This document shows positions 1 to 11,145 of a DNA stretch of 64,000 bases, piece by piece. The notes below the pieces were generated by a model. The model did no database searches. It saw nothing but the letters and a program-made list of their open reading frames with translations, and was not told where the DNA came from. Position 1 is the first letter of the stretch; every line of letters begins with the position of its first letter. Origin of the DNA: Lepas anatifera (taxonomy: Eukaryota > Arthropoda > Thecostraca > Lepadidae); assembly GCA_034440635.1 (NCBI GenBank), contig JAOTON010001929.1, positions 2,555,001-2,619,000 of the forward strand, in the 5' to 3' direction. The translations under genes were made by a program, and so were the position numbers.

Positions 1-1127
1 TACAGCTCATTAGGGATGTTGCCACAGATTCATTGTTGCCAAAAACACTATATCATCACAGGTAGCCACAACGAAAAATTAGGTAAAAATATTTTTGCTG
101 CACAAAGTGCGGGCCAGGATAAGTGCAAGACAAGCCGCGCTGATGGAATGAAAGCAAAAGCAAAAATTAAGGTCTAACAAGTCCCGAGAAGTTATGGCCA
201 CATCCCCACCTGCGCTTCACAAATTCGAGGCACACCCCTGCTCGCCCACCGCCTCCTACTTCCCACGTCCATGCAATTCATCTGTATCCCTGAAACAACC
301 CTTCCCGTAACTATTGTGAGAGGATTACTTAGTAAGTCCATAACTAATACGTTTAGGCTTTTCAGATTGAACAGTTGCAGATTGAACAGACTTTAGCCCT
401 GGCTTAAGTCTGCTGGTACCTAGTCTAGAATTTGCCCGTTTCGACGCATTGTGTTGGCTTCTTTGTTCCAAACGGGTCACTTTTACACCTGGACGGTTGA
501 TGTTTCGTTTGCGTTTTTTGTCGCCATGAATTTCGTACTGTATTGGCCATAGTTTGGTGCAATAAAATGCAAGTTAAGTTTATAATCAAATTTTAAATTC
601 GTTGAAGGTTGTTCCCATGGCCATGATCGGTAGCAGGCACAGTCTCCGAAACGTGACAGACTGATACAACTTAACCCACCATGTGATACAACTCACCCAA
701 CCGGTGGGGTAAGTTGTATCAAGTGAAAAGGTCCATTCGCCGGGCAGTAGGAGACAAACCAGTAAAGATTAAGAAAAAATATATCGGCAAAGGGAAGCCA
801 AAGAATGCAGCTACGAGATGGTATTGAAATCACGAGACTATCCCAAGTAGTTACGAAATTAATGAACCTAGAGTAAAAACTGATACAACCCACCCCACCC
901 TCCCCTACTATAAATGCATAAACAGGGATGCTTAAAGCGAAACAAACGAAACCAAATAATGAACGAACCTTACCGATGCATGGGTGAATCCACGTTGAAA
1001 GATCATCCTTTATGCTCCATACTTATAGATGACTGAACTTCAGGTTTTCAACGAATGCACTTGCCGTAAATTAGCGGAGATAACCTTCAATAACTCTCGA
1101 TGCTTCGTCAACGACTTCTGAGAGCTT
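1..1127. other. Left flank, no supported gene
   Basis: I see no convincing coding sequence here. The only structure is a group of related motifs between about 660 and 900. The string TGATACAAC followed by a C-rich tail occurs at 662, 684 and about 881, and in inverted form at 712-721. This looks like remnants of a small inverted-repeat element. Confidence 0.5.
684..721. repeat. 38-bp imperfect palindrome
   Basis: TGATACAACT at 684-693 is mirrored by AGTTGTATCA at 712-721, and the centre is the CCGGT-containing stretch. A third direct copy begins at 662. It is probably the tip of an old foldback or MITE-type element; no target duplication was identified. Confidence 0.55.
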
Positions 1128-1225
1128 CAGAAGATCCCTGTCGGTCGTCAGCGGCAGCGTGCGGTCCCGCACTCAAACAAGCCGCCACGCGGACTGGTTA
1201 ACGTGGTCATCAAAGTAGGTCAGGC
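1128..1225 (+). repeat. 98-bp block shared with 38335-38432
   Basis: This block repeats almost exactly at 38335-38432. It begins with CAGAAGATCCCTG and ends with GGTCAGGC. Its last eight bases are also the first eight bases of the large duplicated segment in both copies (1218 and 41291). It therefore marks a duplication breakpoint with 8-bp microhomology. Confidence 0.7.
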
Positions 1226-2251
1226 GCCAGCCAATCAGAACTCGGCTCTGCCGTCATGGCGCCTGCGCCCAAGGCACGCTCAGCGCGTGCGATTTGATCT
1301 CTGACCTTGAACCGGCGTCGTGCTGCTTGTGGCGCAGGGATCCTCCATTTTTGGAATCGCGACAGCACGAAGTAATCGCAAGGCAATCAAAGCATGGAGA
1401 AAGAATGTGGTTTCCTAAACTAACGTCGCTTTTCTATTATTTTCTGGAATTAGTGCAAGTGCCAAAAGTGCTGGAATGTTAACCCGAACAACGGAAACAA
1501 TAAAGAGAAGGGCTAACGTGCGTCCCACTGGGGCACTTGGTGTGTGGCGCCACGCAGGCGAAGGGTGTATTTTACCCCTACCACGTTCCCGAATAACTTA
1601 CTTCGTTGAAGGCTCAAGGAGAAATTTCCGCCGATGTTCGAAACTGTTCACAATACGAAGCTAAATTATATATAACGATCACCTTTTTTAATCAGATAAA
1701 AGAAAACCCATGGGGTAACAAAAGATCCTAGAATATTTGCTATCCACATATTCTTACTAAGCGGCGCTCAGGCGAATTCTGAGGCACCATTTGCGCCCTC
1801 TTATGGTTGCGAGCTCAATTTTGCATGACATGACCAAAGGCGCAGGAACCGGGGGGCAGGGGCGGCTGCCCCTAACTTTCGTACTGGGGGTAGTACCCCC
1901 ACTTATGAGCCGATTCCGGAACTTTGCGGAAAAAAACAAGTGGTGGGACAAGTAATATTTTACCCCATCTGCGGTGACGACCTTTACCCTCCCCCCAACT
2001 TGGAAAACGTTCCAGTGCGTATGGATAAGACCATGCCCTGTCAAATGGCGAAAACGATAAGCGTCGCCACCGGTAAAAACTCTCAATGCGACCTTTCAAC
2101 TAGCATAACGCTTTGCATGCTTAAACATCCGTCGTGTAACAATTAAGATGTTAAAAACAAATCACATTGAATTTTACTTGCAAAATTTAAATCACTGCCT
2201 TGAAGTCTCCGAAGTTGCGGTACAATAAAAGCAGCATTGCCTTTTTCAACA
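1226..2251. other. Duplicated host segment without recognised gene
   Basis: This stretch is shared with 41299-42330. It starts GC-rich, with a CCAAT motif in the first 30 bases, and becomes AT-rich further on. Short frames of about 60-110 codons occur in both copies, but none resembles a known protein and none is preferentially intact. It may contain a promoter or untranslated exon; I cannot support a gene. Confidence 0.4.
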
Positions 2252-4642
2252 CACTGAAAACCGGTGGAGAACCCGTAGAGTTCTTGCACTTAACTTGCAC
2301 CATATCAATAATCGGACAGCAAATTTTAAGACCTGTCAGGGTTCTCAACGAGACTGATAGGGGTTCTCATATCGAGACGTGATGCGCTTCTTTATGTTCT
2401 TCGGTGAAACGTATTTCATTTCTTTCAGGAGAACTCAAACAGTTCTCAGCTGTCTTAAGAATGTTCTGTGAGTACCCTTTCCGGTTTTTAGAGTTTTCTA
2501 GAAGAAGCCGTATCCATCTTTCAAGAAGTAATAGATTCTCGAAATTTTCACGCTGCGTCTACTCTGAGAACGACTACGTTTCTTCTTGAAGACGTGCTAA
2601 AATTCTTTCATATGGTGCTTAAAGGAGGAATGCCGCTAGCTTCACGTAAATTATCCGCTTATTCGTAGCACTTAGCAATTAGGTCTAAGGCCGGATGCCA
2701 AGTCACATTTTTGATAAGCTCCACTGTTGTGGTGGAGCTAATCAGAAACATGACCTCGTGTTTGAGTCTCAGCCAAATTGTTAAGCACTTAGAAAAAAGC
2801 GGATAATTCACACAGAACTGCAGCTGAAAATGGGCATACGTAACCGTGACTTCTCCAAAAGAATGGGATGCCAAAGAAGTGAAACTGGTGTGGTGAGGCA
2901 TGGAAAATCACGCCAAAGTTAATACAATGCACTGGTGTTCAATCAAATATTTATAGACTCTTAAAGATTCACTTGGCGACAAAACAACACAATGCGTTTT
3001 CTTTATATTGTAACACAAACGGATCAAAATTGTTATGATGTGGCCTGCAAACAGTGAAGGCACATGACGTCAGTAGGGAGGTCGAACGCCCCTATAAAGG
3101 GAGCATAACAAATGATCAGGCCCTTATGTCTGCAGATAAAAGAAGATATCTGTTCACAAACGCACAGGGCTTTGCGTGAGGCCCACTCACGTCCAGCATC
3201 TCCTCTAAAAGCTGCTGATCTCTGAGGACTAGGCTGACCTCCTCGATTTTCAGCTTTGACGAACCACCAACCCAGCAGTCCCGAGCAGGCTTTTGATGGC
3301 CGCCACTTGTTCTGTCTCTGAAAAAGGAAATGAGTCTGCTCAAAACACGCGAAAAATGGACCAAAAACACCCAAACGTTTGAGTTAATGTGGCAGATCCA
3401 AGACTTCATTTGAGGGGGGGGGGTGGGGGCTTGGAGCCTGCCCCGCCAGCACCTCGGACAGCATCCAGCTATGCATTTACTATTGGGGTTCGGACATTTC
3501 TAAGGGGCAGGCCTCTTGGATCCGCCACTGGTCTGTTCTATTTGAGCATTAAGATGCCGGTTCATAAGCTATATTTTACCAGCTTTATTTTAAAGATATA
3601 TCAGAGGAATATGAGGGATGCATAGACCGATCTATGGGACAAAGATACTTTTTAAAGACTTTTGCCACCACTTCGCCCAACCGATTATCGATGCCCCCTG
3701 AGAGATCAATGACACTTTCTGAAAGGTCAATGGGGGCCCCCATAAATGTCGCTTCCTTCCCGGGAAGCAAGAATAAGCGCTATCGCGATCGGATTTGGCG
3801 CCCAACGGATATATTTGTGCCGCCCTGGCATTGGCGTCCCCCAGGTCTGGATGACGCCCTGAACATGTGTCTCTCCCCTGATCGGCAATTCAAGATCTGC
3901 CTATGGACGGATGGACAAAACCAACCCTCCCCCTCCTTCCCAAACCTCGCCTCTCACAGGAAGACGGTAAAGTCAACCTAACTGCACATCGCCAGTGGAT
4001 CCCGTGACCCTTCTTCAAAGCGCAAAGCGTTTTGTTTTTTTGTTATTCAGAAACACTAAGTTTTTGAATTTTTTTCCAGGGCTGGCCCCATCCAAACGTT
4101 TTGCCAGGTCTGCCACAAAGTGTCGGTGGTACCACAGTTTTGTACAAAGATGCAAATTTTCCATAGGCCAGTAGCCACATTTAGTTACCATACACGACAG
4201 TTGTTACCAATTAACAAAGTGCCGTCACACTTACCTTAACAAAACAGGCGCCAGATGCTCCACTTCTCAACTCCCGGAGCTTCCCACTGAAAATGAACCA
4301 TCCGCTGTCGCGTCGTTGTGTTGCCATGGCGACGCAGCCCCGCAGCGTCACGCACGCGCACAATCAGCTGAGACCATTCCCGAGAAGTAGTTCGAGAACG
4401 CTATCCCTTCTTTGCGTTCTTTACGAAGAAACTAAAATTGATCTATTTGAGTGCCGGTGCTCGCCTGTTCTCTTGCATGAGAACGGTCCCAATGGGTTCT
4501 CATCCGAAAGATACGTGGGGCTTCTTACACTTTCCCGCCAAAATGCAAAGAACTCAATGAGGTATTGGGATAGAACAGGGAGACACCACTGGTTTCTAAT
4601 GGGAGAAGTTTGTGGCAAAGTTCTCCTGAGCGGTTTTGAGTG
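2252..4642 (+). mobile_element. CACTG-type DNA transposon, intact non-autonomous copy
   Basis: This 2391-bp element starts CACTGAAAACCGGTGGAGAAC and ends in the complement of CACTCAAAACCGCTCAGGAG, giving imperfect inverted termini of about 22 bp. It is flanked by the dinucleotide CA on both sides (2250-2251 and 4643-4644). The empty site is visible in copy 2 at about 42328-42332, where a single CA is present. GTTCTC or GAGAAC motifs recur within about 320 bp of both ends, as expected for transposase-binding subterminal repeats. No transposase frame is present, so it must be mobilised in trans. CACT termini and a 2-bp duplication fit CACTA/CMC-type elements, but the superfamily is inferred. 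Confidence 0.85.
3389..3531. repeat. Internal hAT-like inverted-repeat block in the CACTG element
   Basis: GTGGCAGATCCAAGA at about 3389 and the complement of CAGTGGCGGATCCAAGA ending at about 3531 form an inverted pair around 140 bp. The same block sits at the same place in all other complete CACTG elements of the window, so it entered the family ancestor. CAGTGGCGG ends resemble hAT-type MITEs. This is an inference from the ends only. Confidence 0.5.
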
Positions 4643-5056
4643 CAGTGGATTTATTTTTTCGATCTTACATCTGATAAAACCTTGAGCGTGATGCAAAAAT
4701 CGTGTTTTCTTCTCGTCAAGACATATTGGCATAACCAGAAAAGGTTGCGATGTCGCCTGCTTCTAGAAAGGGTGACCAGCACATCCCCCATTCGAGTTGT
4801 TTTAGCGGCAGCTCCCACTAATGTGAAGTTGCCGTGTGAGAAGAACCAGTGACGTCAGTGTTTCCAAGCCGCGGGTGTTCTACAGCCCGGAGCTGTTGGG
4901 AAGTACGTTTTGTGCGGCCGCGAAAACAAAACTGCTGGCTGTATTTTGTTGAAAGCGGCTTTGTTTAAAAACTCTGTCTTTAAATACTAAGCTCTTTCAG
5001 CATTTAACTTTAGAATATTTGCGATTTGTATAGAATATACTCAACATGGGATTCTA
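4643..5056. other. Duplicated host spacer between two CACTG elements
   Basis: This 414-bp segment matches about 42331-42742 in copy 2, where it is continuous with both of its neighbours. In copy 1 it is bounded on both sides by inserted CACTG elements. No gene is recognised; several short AT-rich stretches and a GCGGCCGC site are the only features seen. Confidence 0.6.
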
Positions 5057-6416
5057 CACTGAAAACCGGTGGAGAACCCGTAGAGTTCTTGCACTTAACT
5101 TGCACCATATCAATAATCAGACAGCAAATTTTAAGACCTGTCAGGGTTCTCAACGAGACTGATAGGGGTTCTCATATCGAGACGTGATGCGCTTCTTTAT
5201 GTTCTTCGGTGAAACGTATTTCATTTCTTCAGGAGAACTCAAACAGTTCTCAGCTGTCTTAAGAATGTTCTGTGAGTACCCTTTCCGGTTTTTAGAGTTT
5301 TCTAGAAGATGCCGTATCCATCTTTCAAGAAGTAATAGATTCTCGAAATTTTCACGCTGCGTCTACTCTGAGAACGACTACCTTTCTTCTTGAAGACGTG
5401 CTAAAATTCTTTCATATGGTGCTTAAAAGAGGAATGCCGCTAGCTTCACGTAAATTATCCGCTTATTCGTAGCACTTAGCAATTAGGTCTAAGGCCGGAT
5501 GCCAAGTCACATTTTTGATAAGCTCCACTGTTGTGGTGGAGCTAATCAGAAACATGACCTCGTGTTTGATTCTCAGCCAAATTGTTAAGCACTTAGAAAA
5601 AAGCGGATAATTCACACAGAACTGCAGCTGAAAATGGGCATACGTAACCGTGACTTCTCCAAAAGAATGGGATGCCAAAGAAGTGAAACTGGTGTGGTGA
5701 GGCATGGAAAATCACACCAAAGTTAATACAATGCACTGGTGTTCAATCAAATATTTATAGACTCTTAAAGATTCACTTGGCGACAAAACAACACAATGCG
5801 TTTTCTTTATATTGTAACACAAACGGATCAAAATTGTTATGATGTGGCCTGCAAGCAGTGAAGGCACATGACGTCAGTAGGGAGGTCGGATCGGTATAAA
5901 GGGAGCATAACTAATGATCAGGCCCTTATGTCTGCAGATAAAAGAAGATATCTGTTCACAAACGCACAGGGCTTTGCGTGAGGCCCACTCACGTCCAGCA
6001 TCTCCTCTAAAAGCTGCTGATCTCTGAGGACTAGGCTGACCTCCTCGATTTTCAGCTTTGACGAACCACCAACCCAGCAGTCCCGAGCAGGCTTTTGATG
6101 GCCGCCACTTGTTCTGCCTCTGAAAAAGGAAATGAGTCTGCTCAAAAAACGCGAAAAATGGACCAAAAACACCCAAACGTTTGAGTTAATGTGGCAGATC
6201 CAAGACTTCATTTGAGGGGGGTGGGGGCTTGCAGCCTGCCCCGCCAGCACCTCGGACAGCATCCAGCTATGCATTTACTATTGGGGTTCGGACATTTCTA
6301 AGGGGCAGGCCTCTTGGATCCGCCACTGGTCTGTTCTATTTGAGCATTAAGATGCCGGTTCATAAGCTATATTTTACCAGCTTTATTTTAAAGATATATC
6401 AGAGGAATATGAGGGA

Positions 6417-9400
6417 CTTACTTATGGCTTTTTTTATTAGGCGTTCTGTGCATAGCACCTTTGCCCGCCTCTAAAGGAGTGTGTGGGAGAATTTTTGGAA
6501 TTTTGCGTGAGGGTAAGCTACGTTAGTCTGTTGAAGCAATGGGAGTTATTTCAAGTAATGGGTTGCAAGATGTTTTAGCTTGCGAATGGACGGTCGTGGC
6601 AATGGCATAGCCATGCCAAGGGAGGTCTTTTAATAAGACCCGCAGAGTGCGAAGGTTATCCATGTGGTTGAAGACCTTAAATTTAGAATTGGAATTTAGA
6701 ATTTAGAATTTTGTGTGTCAGCTACTGATTTCCGCTTGTCTACGTTACTCGAAATCCTCCGTTAAATCAATAATTTTCATATTTTAGAAAGTGCGCTAAA
6801 CACCTGGCCAGGGTGCCGCGAATTTACCCTGCACCCCGGAGGTGAGGTTGCAGCTCCCCTCTCCGGCTGGGCAGCCGCCGCGCAGAGGAAAAGAAGTGTG
6901 AGAGGACAGTTAGATTGTTAGTAAGAGTATGAGTGTGGTTAGCATAGAGCCGCAGTGAAAGGTATCACTGCGGTGAAGAAATCTAACCTAATTAACCTAA
7001 CCTGATTTCAAAGCTAGCCTAACATAACCTATCCTTAGCCTACGATATACCATTTAAAGGTTAAACAACTATTGCTTAAATTTTGTAGTGGATCATCTGT
7101 GACATGAATGGTTAATTTGAAAATAGGCAAGTCCTACTTTGGGGGTGCACCATGCACCCTCCATCATATATACTGGGAGGGGTGATTTATAGAAACTTCT
7201 CTAGCCCAGAGTCCTTTAGAAATGTAAAGACTTTTTCGAGTAGCTCAGGATGGTCGTTACCGAGCAGAGTTTTTAGGTCTACAGGGATGTTTTGGATTCG
7301 GCAGTAATCCAGCATGGGTTGCCGATGGGTATTGTGCTGGGGACAATTGATGAGAATGTGGCAGGGATTCTCCATTGCGTCGCAGGTACCACAGGTACCC
7401 TCGTTCCAATAGGCATTTAATTTTGTGTGTCCATTTCTGAGTCTGGTTAGAATAACCTCGCGCCGGCGACTCTTTTGGTTGGAACTGGGCCAGTAGCCGA
7501 TGTTAGGCTTGATATAGAATAGGTGGGCGCTGTGGTTTGTTGTCCAGTTATTTTGAATTTGCTTCCGGATACTGTCCTGGAGGAGAGCTTTGCTATCATC
7601 TCCAGACCACATTAAGGGTGCGATCTCTCTAAGTTCTAGGGACTTTTTTGCCTGCTCATCGGCCTTTTCATTCCCTTGAATTTTGCAGTGGCCCGGGATC
7701 CAAAGAAAAGAGACATCAGGGGTATCATCGATACCTTTCTGAATATCTACTATAACGTGGTGGCTGGGGTTGACTACGTTACTGACGGCCTGCAGGACAG
7801 ATTTAGAGTCTGAACAGATGACGGCTGAGTTGATATTTTGGGTTCTGATTATGGCTAATGCATCTAGGATGGCAACAGCCTCGGCTGTGAAGATAGAGCA
7901 GTTGTCCGGAAGTCTTTTCTGTAGGCAAATATTTTGCCCCCAGATGCCGAGGCCTACTTTTTCGCCTATTTTGGAGCCGTCTGTAAATATAAAAGTCTTG
8001 TCCGCGTTACAAGATCGGAACTCTAAGAATTTCTGGGAGACTTCTTCCTCTGAGAAGTCCGTTTTACGGGAAGTGAAAAGAAATTCCACTTTGGGCTCTT
8101 TCCGAGTCCAGAAGCGGGAGAGTGGGGGTTTGCCTATTGTTGCTGGCAGTGCAAGATTTAGGCTTTCCAGGGTTTTCGCTACTCTGTGCTTAAATGGGGG
8201 CCACTTCTGTAGAGTGGCTTTATTTGCTCGTCTGGGATGGGCGAAACATTGTTTTGCCGGGTGGTTTTCGGTGGATTGAACCTTAATGAAGTAAGAAATA
8301 AGCTGGGCGTCGCGTCTTGACTGCAGTGGGCATAGCCCGCTATCATTTAGCAGGCTGGTGATGGGGGATTCTGTGAGCGCGCCTGTGGCTGCCCGGATAC
8401 TGGCATTTAGGACTCGCTCTAGCTTTAATTTATTGGTCTTGTTCGTCGAGTCAAAAACGAACGAATTATATTCCAGAATGGACCGTATCAGGGACTTGTA
8501 GAGCATAAGCAGGGTCTTTCGGTCCCCGCCATACTCTGTGCCGCCGAGCATGCGGGAGAATGTTGACTCGCTTTTGACAGCTAGAGACGACTTTGGTGAT
8601 ATGCTCATTGAAACTCAATCGGGAATCTAGGGTGACGCCCAAGAATTTGAAGCTATTGGTGCATTCAATAGGTTTACCCGAGATTTGGAGCCGTGGAGGT
8701 TCGTGTCTGGAATGCGCTCTGGCAAAGACAACGACTGACGATTTTTCCGCCGAGAGTGATAGACCCATTAAACTACACCAATTATCGATGTCGTTTAAGC
8801 TATCCTGCAACTGCGTAGTTGCATGTTGAAATTCTGGTTCATTATACCGCCTGGTATCGATTGCAGTGGATTTCCAAATGGCGACATCGTCCGCAAAAAG
8901 GGAGTAATTTATTCCAGGCGGTAGCTTTTTGGCGAAGAGATCATTGATCATTACTAGAAAGAGGGTGGGGGGGACAGAACGCTACCCTGGGGTGTGCCTT
9001 GGTCTTGGGCTGCAAGGTAGGAGAATGTGGTGCCACAACGGACTTTAAATTTCCGGTCCTTGAGGAAGTTTTCAATTAATTTTGCAAGGTGGCCACGAAT
9101 TCCTAGCTTGCTTAATTTAAACAAAAGGGCGTCTTTTTGTACGCGATCGAACGCCGATTTAATGTCTAGGAATGCGGCTATTGTTACTTGCTTTTTGTAG
9201 AAGCCATTCTGGATGTCACTGACTAGTTTCACCAAATTGTCAGTGGTGGCTCGCCCGCGCCGGAAGCCTGATTGCATAGCATCAAGTTTCTTTTCGAGGA
9301 TTTCGTGAAGTCTAACGTTTACCATGCGCTCGACAAGCTTGCTAGCACAGCTAGTAAGCGAAATTGGGCGATATCCTTTTGGGTCTGTTTTTTCTTTGCC

Positions 9401-9689
9401 AGGTTTTGGAAGGGGAATGATAATACTCTCTCGCCACGATGTGGGGAAAGAGTCGCTAAGGAACATGTTGTTAATGGCCGAAAGCAGGTACTTTAGTGCT
9501 GATTGGCTGAGGTGCCTGAAGAAAGAGTAGTGAATTTCATCAGGGCCCACTGCAGTGTTTCTACACTTGCTAATGGCGTAATTTAGCTCGGTCATTGTAA
9601 ATGGTACGTTATAGTACTCTCGATTACCATAATTGATGAATGTGTGCTTTTTGCACCATTCTGCCTGGTCTTTGGAGCGCTGGCTGTAC
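6417..9689 (-). mobile_element. 5'-truncated I/Jockey-like non-LTR retrotransposon
   Basis: This 3273-bp insertion lies in the opposite orientation to its host element. It is bounded by a perfect 12-bp target duplication GAATATGAGGGA (6405-6416 and 9690-9701). It holds reverse transcriptase, RNase H and a C-terminal CCHC knuckle, but no endonuclease or ORF1, so it is 5' truncated at the start of the reverse-transcriptase domain. The 3' untranslated part (about 6417-7186 on the minus strand) contains short GAATTTA repeats and CCTAACC-like strings. No clear poly(A) tail is seen at its terminus. RNase H downstream of the reverse transcriptase suggests an I, R1 or LOA-related clade. Confidence 0.88.
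7187..9689 (-). pseudogene. Reverse transcriptase / RNase H ORF2 remnant, frameshifted
   Basis: Read on the minus strand, the fragment opens at the N-terminal edge of a non-LTR reverse transcriptase (TAVGPDEIHYSF). It shows the first catalytic motif FLDIKSAFD at about 9146-9172, GTPQGSVLSP at about 8970-8998 and the catalytic FADD at about 8886-8897. RNase H follows with all four acidic residues visible: FTDGSK near 7981, TAEA, CSDSKS, and NEKADEQA near 7660. A C-x2-C-x7-H-x4-C knuckle lies at about 7343-7393. There are two frame changes. One is in a seven-C run at about 8960-8972 just after GTPQGSVLSP, and one is near 8550-8600. The product would copy its RNA at a nicked target, but this copy lacks an endonuclease and is broken, so it is dead. 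An open frame extending upstream to 9973 is only read-through into the host transposon. Confidence 0.88.
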
Positions 9690-10726
9690 GAATATGAGGG
9701 ATGCATAGACCGATCTATGGGACAAAGATACTTTGTAAAGACTTTTGCCACCACTTCGCCCAACCGATTATCGATGCCCCCTGAGAGATCAATGACACTT
9801 TCTGAAAGGTCAATGGGGGCCCCCCATAAATGTCGCTTCCTTCCCGGGAAGCAAGAATAAGCGCTATCGCGATCGGATTTGGCGCCAAACGGATATATTT
9901 TTTCCGCCCCTGGCATTGGCGTCCCCCAGGTCTGGATGACGCCCTGAACATGTGTCTCTCCCCTGATCGGCAATTCAAGATCTGCCTATAGACGGATGGA
10001 CAAAACCAACCCTCCCCCTCCTTCCCAAACCCCGCCTCTCACAGGAAGACGGCAAAGTCAACCTAACTGCACATCGTCAGTGGATCCCGTGACCCTTCTT
10101 CAAAGCGCAAAGCGTTTTGTTTTTTTGTTGTTCAGAAACACTAAGTTTTTGAATTTTTTCCAGGGCTGGCCCCATCCAAACGTTTTGCCAGGTCTGCCAC
10201 AAAGTGTCGGTGGTACCACAGTTTTGTACAAAGATGCAAATTTTCCATAGGCCAGTAGCCACATTTAGTTACCATACACGACAGTTGTTACCAATTAACA
10301 AAGTGCCGTCACACTTACCTTAACAAAACAGGCGCCAGATGCTCCACTTCTCAACTCCCGGAGCTTCCCACTGCAAATGAACCATCCGCTGTCGCGTCGT
10401 TGTGTTGCCATGGCGACGCAGCCCCGCAGCGTCACGCACGCGCACAATCAGCTGAGACCATTCCCGAGAAGTAGTTCGAGAACGCCATCCCTTCTTTGCG
10501 TTCTTTACGAAGGAACTAAAATTGATCTATTTGAGTGCCGGTGCTCGCCTGTTCTCTTGCATGAGAACGGTCCCAATGGGTTCTCATCCGAAAGATACGT
10601 GGGGCTTCTTACACTTTCCCGCCAAAATGCAAAGAACTCAATGAGGTATTGGGATAGAACAGGGAGACACCACTGGCTTCTAATAGGAGAAGTTTGTGGC
10701 AAAGTTCTCCTGAGCGGTTTTGAGTG

Positions 10727-11145
10727 TAGGCCATGGAACCAACACATATATGTACTGGGATATTCTTTCCAAGGTCAGTGATAGCAAAATAGAAACGGAC
10801 AGGGTTAGTCATGCGTCTTAATTTTTCCGGTGCATCGTTGATCTCAATACAGTCTATCGCGATTTTGTATTTCTATTTGCTCTATTTACTTGTTTACAAG
10901 CTTTTGAAACCTTCCTGAGCGGGCTGAAACCCTAGCGGAAGATTCCCATCCCGTACAGCTTTTGCTTCCCATTTTCAAAACAAGTAGTCCCTTTCGTGCA
11001 TGCATGACTTATGGGCATTGCTTATTTCCACGAATTTTTCACAAGACCATGGTCTGGCGCAACACCGGTCATGAAAGTTGAATCAGATCTACCTCAGCAT
11101 TCGCCATCAAAGTGCCGACATAACTCCAAAACCTGTCAGTTGATA
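10727..11145. other. Duplicated host spacer
   Basis: This unique segment is shared with about 42743-43161. It ends GTCAGTTGATA, immediately before an inverted CACTG element in both copies. I recognise no gene in it. Confidence 0.6.

Larger units (their letters stand above)
5057..10726 (+). mobile_element. CACTG-type DNA transposon with nested retrotransposon
   Basis: The element starts CACTGAAAACCGG at 5057, ends TTTTGAGTG at 10726, and is flanked by TA (5055-5056 and 10727-10728). The empty site at about 42742-42745 in copy 2 carries one TA. Subtracting the nested retrotransposon (6417-9689) and its 12-bp target duplication leaves 2385 bp, the normal family length. The element therefore inserted after the segmental duplication, or into one haplotype only, and the retrotransposon entered later. 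Confidence 0.85.

Noticed and set aside
1940..2146. Short frames of 60-75 codons in the duplicated segment at 1218-2251
   Set aside because: Overlapping frames occur on both strands with no family resemblance and no preferential preservation between the copies.
3033..3374. A 113-codon minus-strand frame recurring in nearly every CACTG element
   Set aside because: It is part of the repeat itself, is broken by small indels in several copies (for example near 45305) and overlaps another equally long frame. I treat it only as part of the split-frame hypothesis, not as a gene.
4293..4685. Frames of 100-150 codons starting MNHPLSRRC in many copies
   Set aside because: They read across the transposon's right subterminal region and run out into whatever flank follows, giving a different C-terminus in each copy. 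They are repeat artefacts.
9690..9973. N-terminal ~94 codons of the 339-codon frame continuous with reverse transcriptase
   Set aside because: The frame simply continues across the retrotransposon border into the CACTG element. The 12-bp target duplication marks the true edge at 9689.
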